Shown here: one piece after another, positions 35,191 to 49,500 of the stretch | How the letters are laid out: each line of letters begins with the position of its first letter | Position numbering within the stretch: position 1 is the first letter of the stretch | Source of the DNA: Diprion similis | Taxonomy: Eukaryota > Arthropoda > Insecta > Hymenoptera > Diprionidae | Direction: 5' to 3' | Assembly: GCF_021155765.1 (NCBI RefSeq) | Contig: NC_060115.1 | Location: forward strand, 7,172,493 to 7,236,492 | Length of the DNA stretch: 64,000 nucleotides | Made by a program: the position numbers and the translations under genes | The notes under the pieces: model-generated | Database searches by the model: none | What the model was told of the DNA's origin: nothing | What the model saw: only the letters and a program-made list of their open reading frames with translations

Positions 35191-38100
35191 ATTAACTCTG
35201 TAAAAATTCATCGGACGTGATCAGGAAGTTGATTACACAAAAAGGTGGTTTGGTTTTCAGCGAAAAAATAAAAAAGAAAATTCATCCATGAATCAAAATT
35301 ATCCATTGTTTGATACTAAAGTGATAAAAAATAAGTATTTTCGCAACAGAACATCACGTCTGCTTAATTCCGTAATTAAAACTATTATACTTGTGCTAGA
35401 TAATCGTAAAATACTTTAGAGAATTCATGGTTTTTTTTGTTACAACCGATTATTGCATACTTGCGATGCCAATGACAAGGTGCATCACATATCACGAACA
35501 AAATTTGGCAAAAAAACAATGAATCGTTCATACATACAAAAAAGGGAACCAACAGCCGTACGTACTAATTGGTCAATTGCTGCAATTTATTTCAGTCTAC
35601 CGTTAGTTGTTGACGTCATAATCAACTCACACTATACTAGGATCCCGAAGTCGTTTAAGAGTTAGAAATTCAGGAACCTACTGTCAACGAAATATCACAA
35701 CAAGAAAACCCTCGAAACTGCATTTTTTTCCCTGCTGCAGCATCCGTAATGTCATCGGTATTGGACATGCAAATATGCAGGAAACTCGTGGGTGTCGAGA
35801 CAGTATGGAGTAATGACGTCATACTTAAACGTCACTTGCACGAATATTTCACCGCTGATAGAAATCTAGACGTTATTTTTTGCGAAATTGTTGTTACAAC
35901 TCGACTTGGTCCAGTCTACCATGTCGTACTGTAAATTTTTATTACCGGTGATTGTCGACGAGATGAATAAAAATAAGTGAACGAAATCTGTTTCCTGTGA
36001 CACCGATATGAACACAGTATAATCGACTGACAACAATTCGCACAACAATGCTACGTAAAATGAATTTCCATTATCCATAGTCATTGCGAAAGAAAATTAA
36101 CGCTCATTCAAAATGCAACAGGTGAATTTTGATCCGTTGAACGATCATCCTCGCTTGCTACATTGATTGTGAAACTCGAGAGCAACATTGCACATTGGAT
36201 CGACTTTTATTTTCGATCCCGCTGGCGATGTTAGAGGCTCATAGTTTATTCATTAAACCAAAACGAGTATACGGTGTTGAATTAATGCGAAACTTACCGA
36301 TGTGTGACGGAGCAAAAAGCGCGTTTACAGAAATACACGGCTGCAGTAAAGCGTGCAGGTGAGCATCGTAGCACTTGATTAAACTGGAGAAATAATACGT
36401 ATCATTGCTGCGCCGGTTGTTAATCTCTCGACGAGACCAGAGACTGAGCTACTCGTTTAACATCGCTTCGTTTCACTCGCGGAGAATGCGAAGGAAGGAA
36501 GGGGCATCAGTACGTACAAAACGGACTGCTGCAGCAGCAGTAGCAAGTGCTGGATAGTGTCAGAGGCACGGCTTGAATTCATGGAACAGATCGTATAAGT
36601 ATACGTATATGTATCCCAGGTAGATATTTAAACGCCGAAGAGTAAACCGTCCGTAAAATGCAATTTATTTATTCCCCCAGTCATTCCCCTAAATATTTAT
36701 CCTGTATTTCATATTTATAGCGGGCTGAAATTTTCTGTTTAAACCGTTGATCGAGGCCGACATGTCGCCGCGGTGACATCGCAGGTTTATCATTGAATCT
36801 AATGGAACAAAGGTCTTTGAGTTACACCATCGTTTAACACATTCGTGGAAAATACTTTTAACTTCCTAATGATACTAACCAGAAGTTGGTTCTGTTTAGT
36901 CTGAGCTTTTGTGTTTGAAAATCTATGCGTACGATTTGCACGTTGTGTGGCCAAAACTCGCATCGTTATAATCTCTTACGTTAAATATTCAAATTCGATG
37001 TTGAAATTTACCCTGAAAAAATGGATCTGTGAACAAATACTTTATTTTCAAAACAGTAGCTCATCATTGTTTCATACGAACCAGCCACAGCCTGCAAATG
37101 CTCGCTTTGCTACTGGGATGGTGTGCAATTTCACAGGTAGTGATACCTTCGGCAACTTGAAACTCGTCTTTCTATCTTATCTTTTCATTATTGTTCTTTA
37201 CTTTGCGCCTCTGGCAATATTTATACTTCACCATAAAATAAATTGAGCGGATATTTCTGTGCTGATTTATCGGGAATCTTTAAAACTTAGGTTTTTCTTA
37301 ATCAAAATAAAAATTTGTTATTTTTTATTACCTATTTGGTCGCGATATTTTTAACGTTTTTTTACGATTTCTGACCGCCACTCTCTTTCCTTTCAAATCA
37401 CATTTCCATAGTCTCTGGTCACCCTGTAGACATACTCTAGTTGGATGTGAATCGAATTCGATTTACTGAAACTACGCCTACAGATTTTGCCATTTTTGTG
37501 TAAGCCTTCTCATTAATCTAACGCGACTAAAGTGTGTGTAGGTAATTTATTCTACTTCGGTGTAGGTATGGCAAGCTTCTGGTCGAGTGACTCAAGTCAA
37601 ATATCCGCCGACTTTCATTCACGTCAATTTTACATACGAAGACCAAGTTTTTTTTAAGTTATTTTTGCTCTTCTTTTTCTTTGCTCTCGTGTTGGACGAA
37701 CTACTAATACAACTTTTCAAAAACGGGGGGTAAAAATTGTCACAGAAATGGGTTAAGGTTTTCTCAGAAGGATAAACACGTTTTTTCAAATGGCCTCCGT
37801 GTGGTAAAAGCAATAAAACGGGATAATATGTAAAGTATTAGGGTACTCGTGCATATACTTATTGCATATATTGCTTCACTTAGATACTCATGATTAACGC
37901 ATACTGTATGACCGTGAATCAATCTGTTGGAAAGATGAATGAGAATATTGTTTATCCCTATCTTCATGATGCAAATTGAGTTATCATTCTGTCTCCACAT
38001 TCTTGTTAAAGGTATAATATGAATCCGTGCAACGTGTTAACGTCGACAATGCTGCAACTTGTAATTAATACCGACATAATTTATTTTCAGATTGCCACGC

Positions 38101-38380
38101 GTCATTGATTGTTTTATTTTCATCGTAACTTTACAGTCGACTCCTTTATTGGTAGTGCGCTTGAATCCGGCACCCACGTTCTTTTCATACTTCTCCGTAC
38201 CTTCATGCATCAATGTATGTAATCTTGACCTTGCAAATCATGACCAGATTCGTGGCAAGTATATAATTCAATCTATGATAGGGTATATTTCATGCAACTT
38301 TCATGACCGTATAACGGATTACAATTCACCCCCTACATAAGTGGGAAAATATCGATTGCATTAATTAAGGATGAATAGGG

Positions 38381-38611
38381 CTCACCATTTGGATCAAAAG
38401 TCATGGGAAGAGAATAAACCGTTTGAAAAATCTTCAACTGTGTGATTTGCGCTAATGACAGTGAACACGAATAAAATAACATCCTTGTCGTGTAATTGGA
38501 ATGAATGGGAGAAAATTCAAACGACACAGTGACATCATCAGCTTAAGAAAAGTTAATGTAACTATGACATTTTGTATACCATCAAGATCTCCAGGACTCA
38601 TCTGAAAAAAT
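38381..38611 (-). pseudogene. Unidentified coding-like fragment, copy A
   Basis: On the minus strand an acceptor (ATTTTTTCAG) is followed by a coding-like stretch ending at a donor (CCAAATG|GTGAGC). The later part reads SFEFSPIHSNYTTRMLFYSCS and LAQITQLKIFQTVYSLP. The first part is open in a different frame, so the segment appears frameshifted. It matches a fragment on the opposite strand (38822-39012) at DNA and protein level. I do not recognise the family. Confidence 0.4.
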
Positions 38612-38821
38612 GTTTGCAAGTAGTTATCTCCAAAGGGGATAAAATAGATTTATGTAAGTCCGGTACAGCATGCGTGTTCGTGAAAAATTATATTTTTACG
38701 GTATAGCTATGCTACAGTGTGAGATGAATATAACATTTTTCTAATAATTCTCAAAGATCTGGTCAACGAGCAAAATGAGCTCACAAACATTAGAATCCGA
38801 CGGAAAACCGCAGATCTTAAA

Positions 38822-39012
38822 CATTTTGAAAGTTCTAATCATAAAACCTTTTCTCAAATTGTTGATATCTTAGCTTGTGCTGTTCGAATTTGCTCAAGTT
38901 TATAACAATTGCACATTAGAAACATTGTTTTATTTGTGTTCACTGTCGTCGGCGCAATTAAGATCGCTAAATATTTTTCAAACAGTCTTTCCTCCCTTTC
39001 CTAAACACTTTG
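38822..39012 (+). pseudogene. Unidentified coding-like fragment, copy B
   Basis: Plus-strand relative of the fragment at 38381-38611. It reads LFEFAQVYNNCTLETLFYLC and SSAQLRSLNIFQTVFPPFP, which aligns without gaps to the other copy over about 40 residues. An upstream portion (ILNILKVLIIKPFLKLLIS) also has a counterpart there but is cut off by a stop (TAG). The preserved residues suggest both derive from one coding exon, now probably non-functional. Confidence 0.4.
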
Positions 39013-42000
39013 GATCACAGCAGTCGTCGTCAGCGCCTTCAGATATGCAACCGGAGTTGCACTCGGTCGGTAAGATAGAAACAGCCGTTCGAGTGAGACC
39101 AGCAGCGCAGAATCCGCCGGCTCAGCGCTTGAATTACGAGTGACGCGCGTCTGAAAATATTGCAGTACGTGCATTATCGTTTATCTGTTCTAAAACAGAG
39201 CCGATAAGTCACTGTTAAATATTCATACAGATTGTAATAGCACCGAGTAAGAGAGTCTGGACGGGTTATTTGTGAGTGGGCGGGACGGCGTGAATACCTG
39301 GTGTACATGTTATTCGTAATTTTTTGAGGTGGAAAACCGTGCGTCATGGGTGCAGTATAACGGAATATATCGGAATTGGGCCAGGCGCGTAAACTGATTG
39401 TCAGAAAGTAGAGAGGCGATCGAATACGCAGCGGGAAAGGTGCGTGCAGGTAGAATCGGTATTGTCATCCTCTGCTCTCCTGATCCGTGTGTGTTACACA
39501 TGATGCCTGGCCCGTTATCCCAGAAAGGTATTGTATCGTATGCCTACCGTGACGCCGAGGCATATAATACGCGTGCGTGAATCGGAGTGGGCAAAGAGTG
39601 GAGTATCAGCTCCATGTGGAATGCGAGTTGACAGTTTGTAGTCGGCCGACCGAGGAGATCGACTGTAAAGAGATCGTCGCGCGATTGCTGTTCGATTCGA
39701 TCGCTGATTGTCTTTTTTTCTTCTTGGATTAAATACGGAGACGTGAAAGAAAGAAACCGAGCATCATACGTTGCGAGAGAAACTGTTCATCGAAAAGCGA
39801 ATTCAACCCTTCGACGCGTAAGTGGTAAGTGCAGACGATTTGTCAGATATGTGGGGTGGACTCTGGTTCAAGGGGCAGAAACAAGTAGACGGTTGAGAAG
39901 AAGTGCTCGATTTTTGAAATTTATGTCTCGACAGTCGATTGTTCGAAAGCATGTCGATTCTTCAGCTTTTATGTTTCTTTGATAAAGATTGACTACAGAA
40001 TAAACCGTTTCACTCGGTGACATGTTTTGAGGTACCCAGCACGATTTCTCGAAAGGTGATCGAACTGTTGACTCGAAATTTGTAGACAATATTCGTGGAT
40101 AATTTATCCTCTTTGACATAATCTTAAGTTTTTTTTTTAACCGTCACATTTTTTAACGAAAAATCGAATTTTAAACTCGAATGTTTGGCATTTTGGAAGA
40201 TAAGATAATAATTTCGGATCGTGGCTGAGAGGAGGAACAGGACAGTCCATGGATACTGTCTCCAAATCTCAAGTAAATCGGTTTAGTCGTTTTTGAGATA
40301 TCATCGACACGGCAAAACATGTTACCCAGCAAAATGGTTATAATAATTGCTTCGTATTAATTTACTTTAATGAAAAAGTACTCGAATCAAGCTGGGTAAA
40401 CATGATTCTGGACTGAACAAGCCCCAATCGAATTAAATGATTTTTTGTAAAGTTATAAATTTCCAGAATTCTTCGAATTTTTTAACCCTATACTCGTGTT
40501 ATACACTTTCTATTTAATGAGTGCCTAAGTGCTGGTGCAAGTCGCGATAGAATCGATGGAATTTAGGTCCATCGAAACTTATAATCGTCATCGCCTTATC
40601 TTCGGAATTCGGGAAAATTCTTAATGAGGTTTTAACGATCTTAGGCTGGAATACATTACGAGCTGACCTCACGTTCTGATAAAAACTTGCGTGCTATATG
40701 AAGAATGACAATTATATAGAATATCAACAATACAAACTCTGATTGATACAGGAATCCGTTAGCCTCGTGTTCAGCACTTCTCGGAATTAGCTAATGAAAT
40801 ATCGGATGACCCGTTACACATAAATAGTTTATTAAATAATTATTAAAAAGGTTAGCTAATTAAGCTAACCGATTCATACTCCGCATATAAATTTTAGTTG
40901 TTTTTTTTTTTTTTTTTTTTGTTAGTTAATTCGTGTAAATTACGCTGGGCTGATAAATCTCTAGTTTGTTAGTGGTGCAGCAATTTCACAGTTGATAACG
41001 TAACTCCGGATTTCGTCGAGTACATCGTGCCATCAGTCTCGACGCTTTGCAGCTGATTAAAACTGAATCCACCAGATTAGAGTCGTGTTCATCTTTATTT
41101 ATTTACTGGCAAAGAGGCAGTCCATCGCAGATATTTTTTCAAGATTTGAATCTATTCGGCCGTATACTGCATATTTGATTTACTTAATCGCGATTTTGTT
41201 CGTCTGACCGAATCTGACAATGAGAGTTGACCGAAATTGGAAAGCGCTATACAGATCATCTCATGTTTGTGAATCGGAGTAGTTACGCTGAAAACAGTCG
41301 ACTATTCGAATCCAAGTGTCTCAATGTAATCTTTGATGTTTACGCTCACTTGACTTTTGTTCTTGCCATTGTTAAACACAGCTATGGTTATCGCTTCGTA
41401 TTTCACCTATTTTTTTCCCTGTTCTATCCCCACCAACAATCTCTTCCAAGATTCTCTAAAATTCTCTTACAATAAGACTCGATAAACGTTTGGTTAAAAT
41501 TAACACTGGTGAAGAAAATATCCGTATCAAGTAATTCGACAAATACGCGTATTTCGACAAGAATAAAATTGAGCATCGAAAAGAAATTAACATCGTGTCG
41601 TAAAGCATTCCTGGCTTTGCTCGCGTCAGCGTATAATTTTCAGATACTCTACTCGAACCATGCTCAAGTATAATTCCATTAAAATTTGTATGTTATTTAC
41701 ACCCAAACATGTTTTACTTCATACGTTACTTGGTCACGCAGCGTGAGATCATCTGCCAAGTTAAGGAAAAAAAAAAAAAAACCTGTTCTCCGCAGAAAAA
41801 TTCAATACTTCGTACAACGAAAAATAAGCGGCAGTAAATCTATAGCGTTGTTTGTAAGCCAACTCTAGTAGTTTTAAATTGATTCATATGTAGCAATAAA
41901 AACAACATATATACAGGAAAAGTTTTGAACGCGATATTTTTCCAAGTGAAATGCGCTTTTCCCCGTATTAATTATTCAAATGTGAACAGTAACGAATCCG

Positions 42001-43053
42001 TGTTTCAAGACGTGTTTTTTCAACAGAAAATTATACTCCTGCAAGACAATGAATGCGAGGTGAATGTATGTGAAAAGAAAAATCGCTGTCAAAGTGTGAA
42101 TAATTTGATGAATATCAGTATGAAATTGAGTTGAAACCGACAACCACCAGAGTCAAATAATCATTATTTACTCTGGACGTCTCCAAAGTCTCTTACTTTG
42201 TGAAACCAAAGGCAAAAAAAAAAAAAAAAAAAAAATCGTCCGCAGGATATATCAGACTTATTTTGGTATTGTGACAATATGTTACGTAGACGAGTCTATA
42301 CCGAGTAGGTTTACGAACCATACAAGCTTTCATCTCCTTACACGGATTACGCACTCGCGGTTGCAAGAGCAAACACACACAGAGACGCCAAGAAACGCGC
42401 TCGAATATAGATAGGTATACAACTTACCGCAGACACTCGACATGCATCTGGATGTAAAATATACGTGCATTAAAAGTAAAACATTGCATTGCAGGTAAGT
42501 TTCAGTTCAAACGCCGTACCGCATACCGACCGCGCGATTTCTCCGCGGTTATTCGATGAATCGGATATATTTTCAGGTCGTACAGCGATACAGTAATCAC
42601 ACGTATATAGTACCGGAGTCTGTATAATCCTTGCAGGCTTCTCACATAGTCAGACGATAAAGGAAAGTGTCGCGCGACCCTTGTCCAAAAGTAATAAACA
42701 CGGTTACAAACATGAGAAGCTTGTCTGATTATTACATCGTTTAAAAGCTATTTACACCGGCTAGAGCAACATGTGACAAGAATACGAAACATAGGTACAT
42801 TGCACATATACCTCATTTGGGTACATGAGGCAGGAAGTTTTTATTTCTTTTTTTTTTCTCTCACCTATACTATAGAATTTTTTTCTTCTATTTTCCTTTA
42901 ACCTCGATTCAAAACCCTCCAGCAGCTGTAATTTTTTCGGTCCAGTGACCGTAACGAGGATGCTATGCCCGTGTCGTCCATCAGCCTACCGAACCCGATG
43001 TTGATAGTAATCACCTCCGCTAATCACGATTGCGTAATGCAATTTTTTATTAT

Positions 43054-43094
<41 letters not shown>

Positions 43095-46000
43095 CGACAG
43101 AGAAATGAAGAGAACAAATTCTTCATTTCTGTATTTACACGGATGTGTTAATTCTTGCAGTCTATTATGTATTTACCTGGCAAAACGATCGCGTGACGTC
43201 ATGCGACAAATTTAGCGATGTTCAACAAACAGGCGGTGATGACCAACCAAAGTTGTTCCCAACATTCGTGAAGTGATGCGGAAAAGAAACTAACAAAATA
43301 GACAAAGAAAAAACAAAGAAAGGAAGAAATTTGACGTACTATAGTAAATCCACGTGATCTAATGTAGGTAAATAGGCTTTGCGATCATTAATGAGAATGC
43401 ACCCCGATCGCTGTCGAGCAATAAAGCGCGAATCGCAAAGAGATATTTACTGCAAAACGGCGCGAAAAGTCTCCCGTATAAATTACTGGATGAAGATATA
43501 ATCCGAATGAAAGGCTGTTCAGCTGCCTTTTGGATAATATTGTGTGCAGTCGAGGTGATCGTCAGGCTGAAATTGGTTATTAGCTCATCCATGCAACCGC
43601 GTCGAGGTCGAGGTCGGCCCGAAGGTACAAGCTTAGATGTGCTGGGGATAAACGTAATCGTGATAAACTTGGAACGAAGTACACGCGAGAAGATTTGATT
43701 TGCCGTTTTGTTTCTCCGCGCGTAATTTCATCATCTAATCAATTTTAATCAACTAAACATTTGACGTATCGCCTACCGTGGACGCTGTGATGTGATCACG
43801 ACCCGAGTTGCTTTATATAAACCAGCGAGGTCAAACGGTCAAACAACAGATATTTTTTCACTCCGGGTCTATTGAAACGTATATTTTTACGACCTTATTC
43901 GTAATTTGGCCATTTCCTATTACACACGAGACTCTACAGTTCATCCAGCTTCTTACGTTTTTTGCTCGCGTTGTGTTTTCGAGTAAAATTTATGGTCGTG
44001 GTTTAACATTTGGACATTAATTTTAATCTTGTTCAGCTCGGACTGACGATGAGTTATGTGCAGTTATTACATACTCGTTGGTAATAAATGCCGAGTCGAG
44101 AATCTCGTGCGAGATCCGAGGTATTGATTTGATTTTTGGACCAGTTTTTGGATACACGGAATGAATTACTGTTAACCGTAAATTATTACAACAGTGGATA
44201 GAATCTTGACTGGGTGGCGATTAATTCTTATTATAGGTGTACATTGTACATATATGTATACGATGGAATAACAGCTCGTTGTCTCCTATTGGCTGCAAGG
44301 CAGTGCCCACAACTGACTATATAACGGTGAATATAAAATTAGATAATTCGCAAAACGCTGGTTGACAAATGACCTCCAGGATTCCGTCATCTACCAATCT
44401 GAGAGTATAATTCACCTCGACAATAGTTACGAGCACGCAGTGTATGTACTTTGGTATTACACCCGAGTCGTTCTTAACATCATCAAATCAAGATCACGAG
44501 ATACGTTTCACTGTTTTCGAAATATGCACTCCATTTCTGTGCAGGACAGGGATCTTTGGATCCATAGTAATTCCTTTCAGCGAGAAATAAAGGTGGAAGA
44601 TAAAAAAAAAAAAAATTGGAAGTAAAAATAGTAAAACACTCGCCCAACATTTATTTTCTAAGACTCTCGAATCAAAGAGGTCAGAGATCTCTATCTTGAT
44701 CTTCTAGTCGTTTCGATCCATAATTGGACGACGTTAGGATCGCCCACACAAATAATTCTACACACCCATACATAAATATGTATCGAACGTTACTGGCTCG
44801 TTGACCAAATACATAAAATTCGAAGTATTCGAATGATGTCGATGTGAGAGGGTTTATTTTTTCCGTTTTCTTATCACGTTTCGTCTATATTTAAACTCTT
44901 TTTCGCCGTTGGAATGAAACAAGTGCTTCCTGTTTTCCTATCACATGTCCAGATAATACTTCAAGCATACTTTTAGTTTGCATGCAGTCTCACAGTCTGG
45001 TTATTCCCATAAAGCTGGTAGCGAAGTAAGTAGTAACACTCAGTGTTAGTCAGACAAGATATCTGCAGGAACGACGAGTCGATTACGATTACACAGGATG
45101 AATGAGTAAACGGAGCATATTACAGTGTTGTTATTGTCATTGTACATTACTGCTGTTATTTTAATAATACCCATTTTTTCCACATAATTTCTCATTTCAA
45201 TCGCTTTTTGTAGTTAAGGTAGTTGCGGAATTTTTATACTTCGAAACAATAGTTGCGTCAAATAAAAAAACCGCTGTACGCTATGTAATAAAGTTATGAA
45301 AAAATACGTATTCAACTGTAATAATATGGTTTATAATTGCACATCGGTAAAACAGAACGTCTGAAACGAACGAGCGGCAAACTGCATGTCCTAATGATGT
45401 AAGAGACGGTATAAGTATGTAAATCGTGTTTTCACAATATTATGCGAACCGTGATGTAATGGACGAGAATAAATTCGACAGAGTGTTTAATTAAAAATAT
45501 CGATTATATCAATGGAGCTATTCTAAACCACAGCAGTAATTTAGACGCGAGATTTAACAACAGATTGCGAGGGTGCACGGGATGAACATGCGATCGATTT
45601 GTACCTCACTGTCGTAAGAAGAAAAAATTTCATCAAATTTTGTACGAACCGAGAATGAGATATACAAAATGACAAACAAAATGAGTTATCGCAAACGGTT
45701 TTGGAATTATTCGAAATTCAGTAGCCTGGAATAAAATAAGACACTCGTATTTTGAAATCTTGATTCCTCGAAAGTCGTTAGGAAAATAATAAAATGGCGA
45801 TTTTTCCGCGATTTTTCGTTGCGATAACGTCACGAACTCCAATCTCGTGACGCGTTGACTCACTTCTCGGCCGGGATCGAACTGCATATTTTTTTCGCGC
45901 AAAGTATATACCAAATCAAGGGAAAGACATGATCGTGGTTGGCTCGGTGGGCGAGACGAAAGTCTGCCATGGGCATGAACTTATATGGCGCGTCCTGACT

Positions 46001-46526
46001 CCATGCCATTCGAGGCCATCACTGACGCAATACGCGGCCACGTCTGCAGAGGTCTTGTTAATAAAATAAGGAGCAAAAGGAACCATTGGTGACGATTGTC
46101 GAAGCCATTGACAATTGCAGACTTTTTTAAAATCCATTAATCTCCCCGCAAGAGATGATCCCGGGTTTGTCGCAAGTCCGCATTTACCGCGGCAGCTTAA
46201 ACTCGAGATTATATCGTCTCTTTTATTTTTTTCAAACGATTTTATCGAGCACTATGACTATCGTTCGCTTTGCACAACCGATACGGTCAGAGGATCAGAG
46301 GGAAGTTATCTGGAGCGCAGAACCGTTACAAAGTAATTTTAATTTCAACCGCGGATCGCGAACTGAAATACGCTTCGTTCAATTTTCAAACAGTTTCTGG
46401 GCTTTTCTACGAGATCTCTTTTTATTTATCTATTTATCTATTACTTTATTTTCTTTAATACTTTTCCCAATTTTATAGAAAATCGAAAGCTACGAACGAC
46501 CTGTCAATTATACACCATAGAGGATA

Positions 46527-49500
46527 ATGGGAGGTATGAGCCAGAGGCCATGGACCCCCACGAAGAGGAGGGGTCCGATCGCAGCTGAATACAGCAGTCC
46601 TGGACCAGCATGTGTGACTCTACCACCACTCATAGGTAAATATCGTACATGCCCATAACTCGTTCCTATGTATGTATGTTTCTATATGCTTGTTCGTGTT
46701 ATGCATCTACTATAACGTAACGAATGTCGAATCAGCTTCCTCTTCCTCTTTGAAGTAGCAGTCGGCGTTACCTGTATCGTTTATTATCCGAAGATCGAGG
46801 CCTCTGATGAGGCAGTTTATAATTATACCGACTACATGTCGGAACACATTTTGTTAACAAATTTGACAATCATCGGTGTAGAGAAAAAGGTTTTATGATC
46901 AGAAGGACAATTTATTATTATTGGTTCGTTGAATCACTTGCTGATTATTCGACGGACGGCATTACAGCTCAAGCTCACACTGTAGGCAATTCTAGTTTGG
47001 ACTTCGCCATGGGAATTCTACGGAAATGGCTTTGATGAGACGAGTATGGCGTGGCTACCGCCTTGACCCAGTTGGAGCAAAATGCTCCTGCAAAGGGCGA
47101 TGGAGGAATAGAAATGAAATTTACTTGCAGCGTATAAGCATTAGTTGTCAGACTTTGCTACCGATGGACGATCAAACCCCATGTAATCGAGATCCTAATC
47201 TTTCCGTAGAAGTCAAAATTCTTCTTGTCATATTTTCAAACAGTTTTCAATTTCTAAATCCTTTTTTCTTACGTTCCGTATCTGTTTACAGGCAAAACCG
47301 TTCCAGACTCAAAGAGAGGCAGAGCACCGGCGTTCTCTTTTGGCAGCAGGTAATCTTGGCAGAATAATCTCGGTGCTTTAGAAACTGCATAATGAAAGGT
47401 GCTTAACTAACACGCGAACACCGAATGCGTTTGTTGCAGACACGCGAACAAGAACAACAGTCCAGGACCTGGTCCGGGTCAATACAACGTTTCTGGCCTC
47501 AGTGCGAAGGGTAAGATACCGAAATGAGCGTCTCAACAGTAATTCAAAAACCTTTTCCCTCAACAAAAGTAAAACCGTTTTCCGCCGCATCGCCAATTCT
47601 GACTTATTTTGCGCTTGCGGTATCCGCATGGCTAGTTATAATTATAGCTTTCTTTAAACACTAGAACTACCGAAATCAAGACTCATTGTCAGCTATTTCT
47701 GTACCAAAACCAGTCAAAATGACCGGTCTTCAAAAAATACCTAAGAATAAAAAATTTTCATATCATATTGATGTATAAACACTTTCTACTATCACGATTT
47801 TTTTTTTAGAAGACTATTAATTTTTACTGCTCCAGTAGTTCCAGTGTTAATCGAGTTCGTCACAGGCAGTATGAGTATTTCACAGACTTCGAGCTTTCCT
47901 CTTGTTCTATTTTGCCACAATAGTTTGCCAGAATTCCTATACACGGATTATTATTGGTATCCGTAAACCGTTTGGTCGATAGCCGACGTCTGCCTGGCTA
48001 TCGCTATGCAAACGAGAACTTTGTGTGACTTTAATTGAACAATTTTTCCTTTATTTTTGTTACTCTTTTGTAACAACGATCGATTGTGCATCTGTATATT
48101 ACACATAGTTTGTTACGATACAAATTTACGGCAGTACTTAATAATTTACGCAGCCAGCGTAACGGATCGATAGTTACTCTTCGTTATACTTTTGACGCAG
48201 ATTACGGAGAAGGCGTGCAATTTTCAAAAACTCTAATTCTTCGCAAGTATGCACAATAGGCTGATTGTTAGATGGTTTTTTTCGAACTTCAACGTTGGAT
48301 CATCGTAGATCGGATTTAAATAGAAAAAAAACAAATCTCCAATTTTTTCAGATTTTTGTTTAGAGCCCTTTTAAAATACAGATTTTCACAGAGGGTACAT
48401 GGAATAGATACTTTGAGCATGAATCAGTGCAGCAATTAATATCAATGTAAAGATAATTCGATTCGTTCGGTAATTTGAAATGACACAAACGCGTAATAGG
48501 TACACTGCTTTATACTCGAGATCTTTGTATACATTTTTTATTTTATTTTTTAACTATATACGTTTTCCATTCAAGGCAAAGATGGTGCACCAGCGGCTTC
48601 TTTACACGGACGTACGAAAAATGGTAAAACTGAACAAACTCCGGCCCCAGGTGACTACAATCCCGAAAAGGCCGTAAAAGTCGTCTCGGACAGTTCGCCG
48701 AAGTATTCGTTCGGCGTGAAGACGCAAACAGAAAAGCCAAACTCAACACCAGGTGAGTGCAGTTCTCATCTTTAGTTTTCGGGAAATTAAAGAGAATACA
48801 TAAGCAAGTGAAATAAAATGACAGAGTTTCCAAGCGAAATGAAAATCGAGAAGCTGAAAAGCAACGTTAAATTACAAGATCGGAAAAATGTGATTCTAAC
48901 AATAAATTATGAATCGATCAATTCTTTCGCGTGGAAGTTACTCTATTTTTAGATTTCATTATACTTTCTAAGAATATACTCCGAAGACGAACGTCTACCG
49001 GAGATATTCCCTCCGCAAAACTTAATAAGTCAATAATAACTGTATACCGTAACTTTTTCTTACCAGCTATTATAAAAATTTAGCAGAATCAGCCTGAAAT
49101 ACTTTCATCTATGGTACGACCATGTATTTTATACTCGATTTAGTCTTGCAGATGAATATTGACGCACTCGAATCTATCCATGAAATCGTTCGAAAATTTG
49201 ACTAAAAACCTGAAACCAAATGCCTCGTAAATTGTATATTTTACACATTCATCATTACATTAACCTCCAGGTATTATTTCTGTTGTGAAAGTAAAATCAG
49301 CGAGGATATATTCTCCTTATTTTGAAATTTTTTTTATTCCCCTGTAAAACTCGTAGCTCCGGGTGAATATTGTCCAGAGAACGTCAACCTGGATAAAGCC
49401 CCTCAGTACAGCTTCGGCGCGAGGGTTCAGCAAGAAAAACCTAGCGATGTCCCTGGTAATTACGATCCGTACCCTGAAGTCTTTGTAACATCGGGTTTCC

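Larger units (their letters stand above)
35212..46526. other. 11-kb gene-poor region
   Basis: No complete gene is recognisable between painless and the sperm-tail gene. The region is less AT-rich than its surroundings in places and has several long homopolymers (T-run at about 40897-40920, A-run at 42213-42234, a T-run of about 37 at 43056-43092). It includes a related inverted pair of broken coding-like fragments at 38381-38611 and 38822-39012. It could hold regulatory DNA, a noncoding RNA, or upstream untranslated exons of the sperm-tail gene. Confidence 0.5.

Noticed and set aside
36911-37246. 111-codon plus-strand open frame in the gene-poor region
   Set aside because: It has one hydrophobic segment but no family motif, no splice partner and no similar copy.
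40850-40870. Perfect 8-bp inverted repeat GGTTAGCT-AATTA-AGCTAACC
   Set aside because: A short palindrome in AT-rich DNA with no neighbouring promoter, terminator or transposon features.
43056-43092. Run of about 37 T residues, considered as a poly(A) tail of a minus-strand retrocopy
   Set aside because: No coding remnant or target-site duplication was found beside it; simple slippage is enough.
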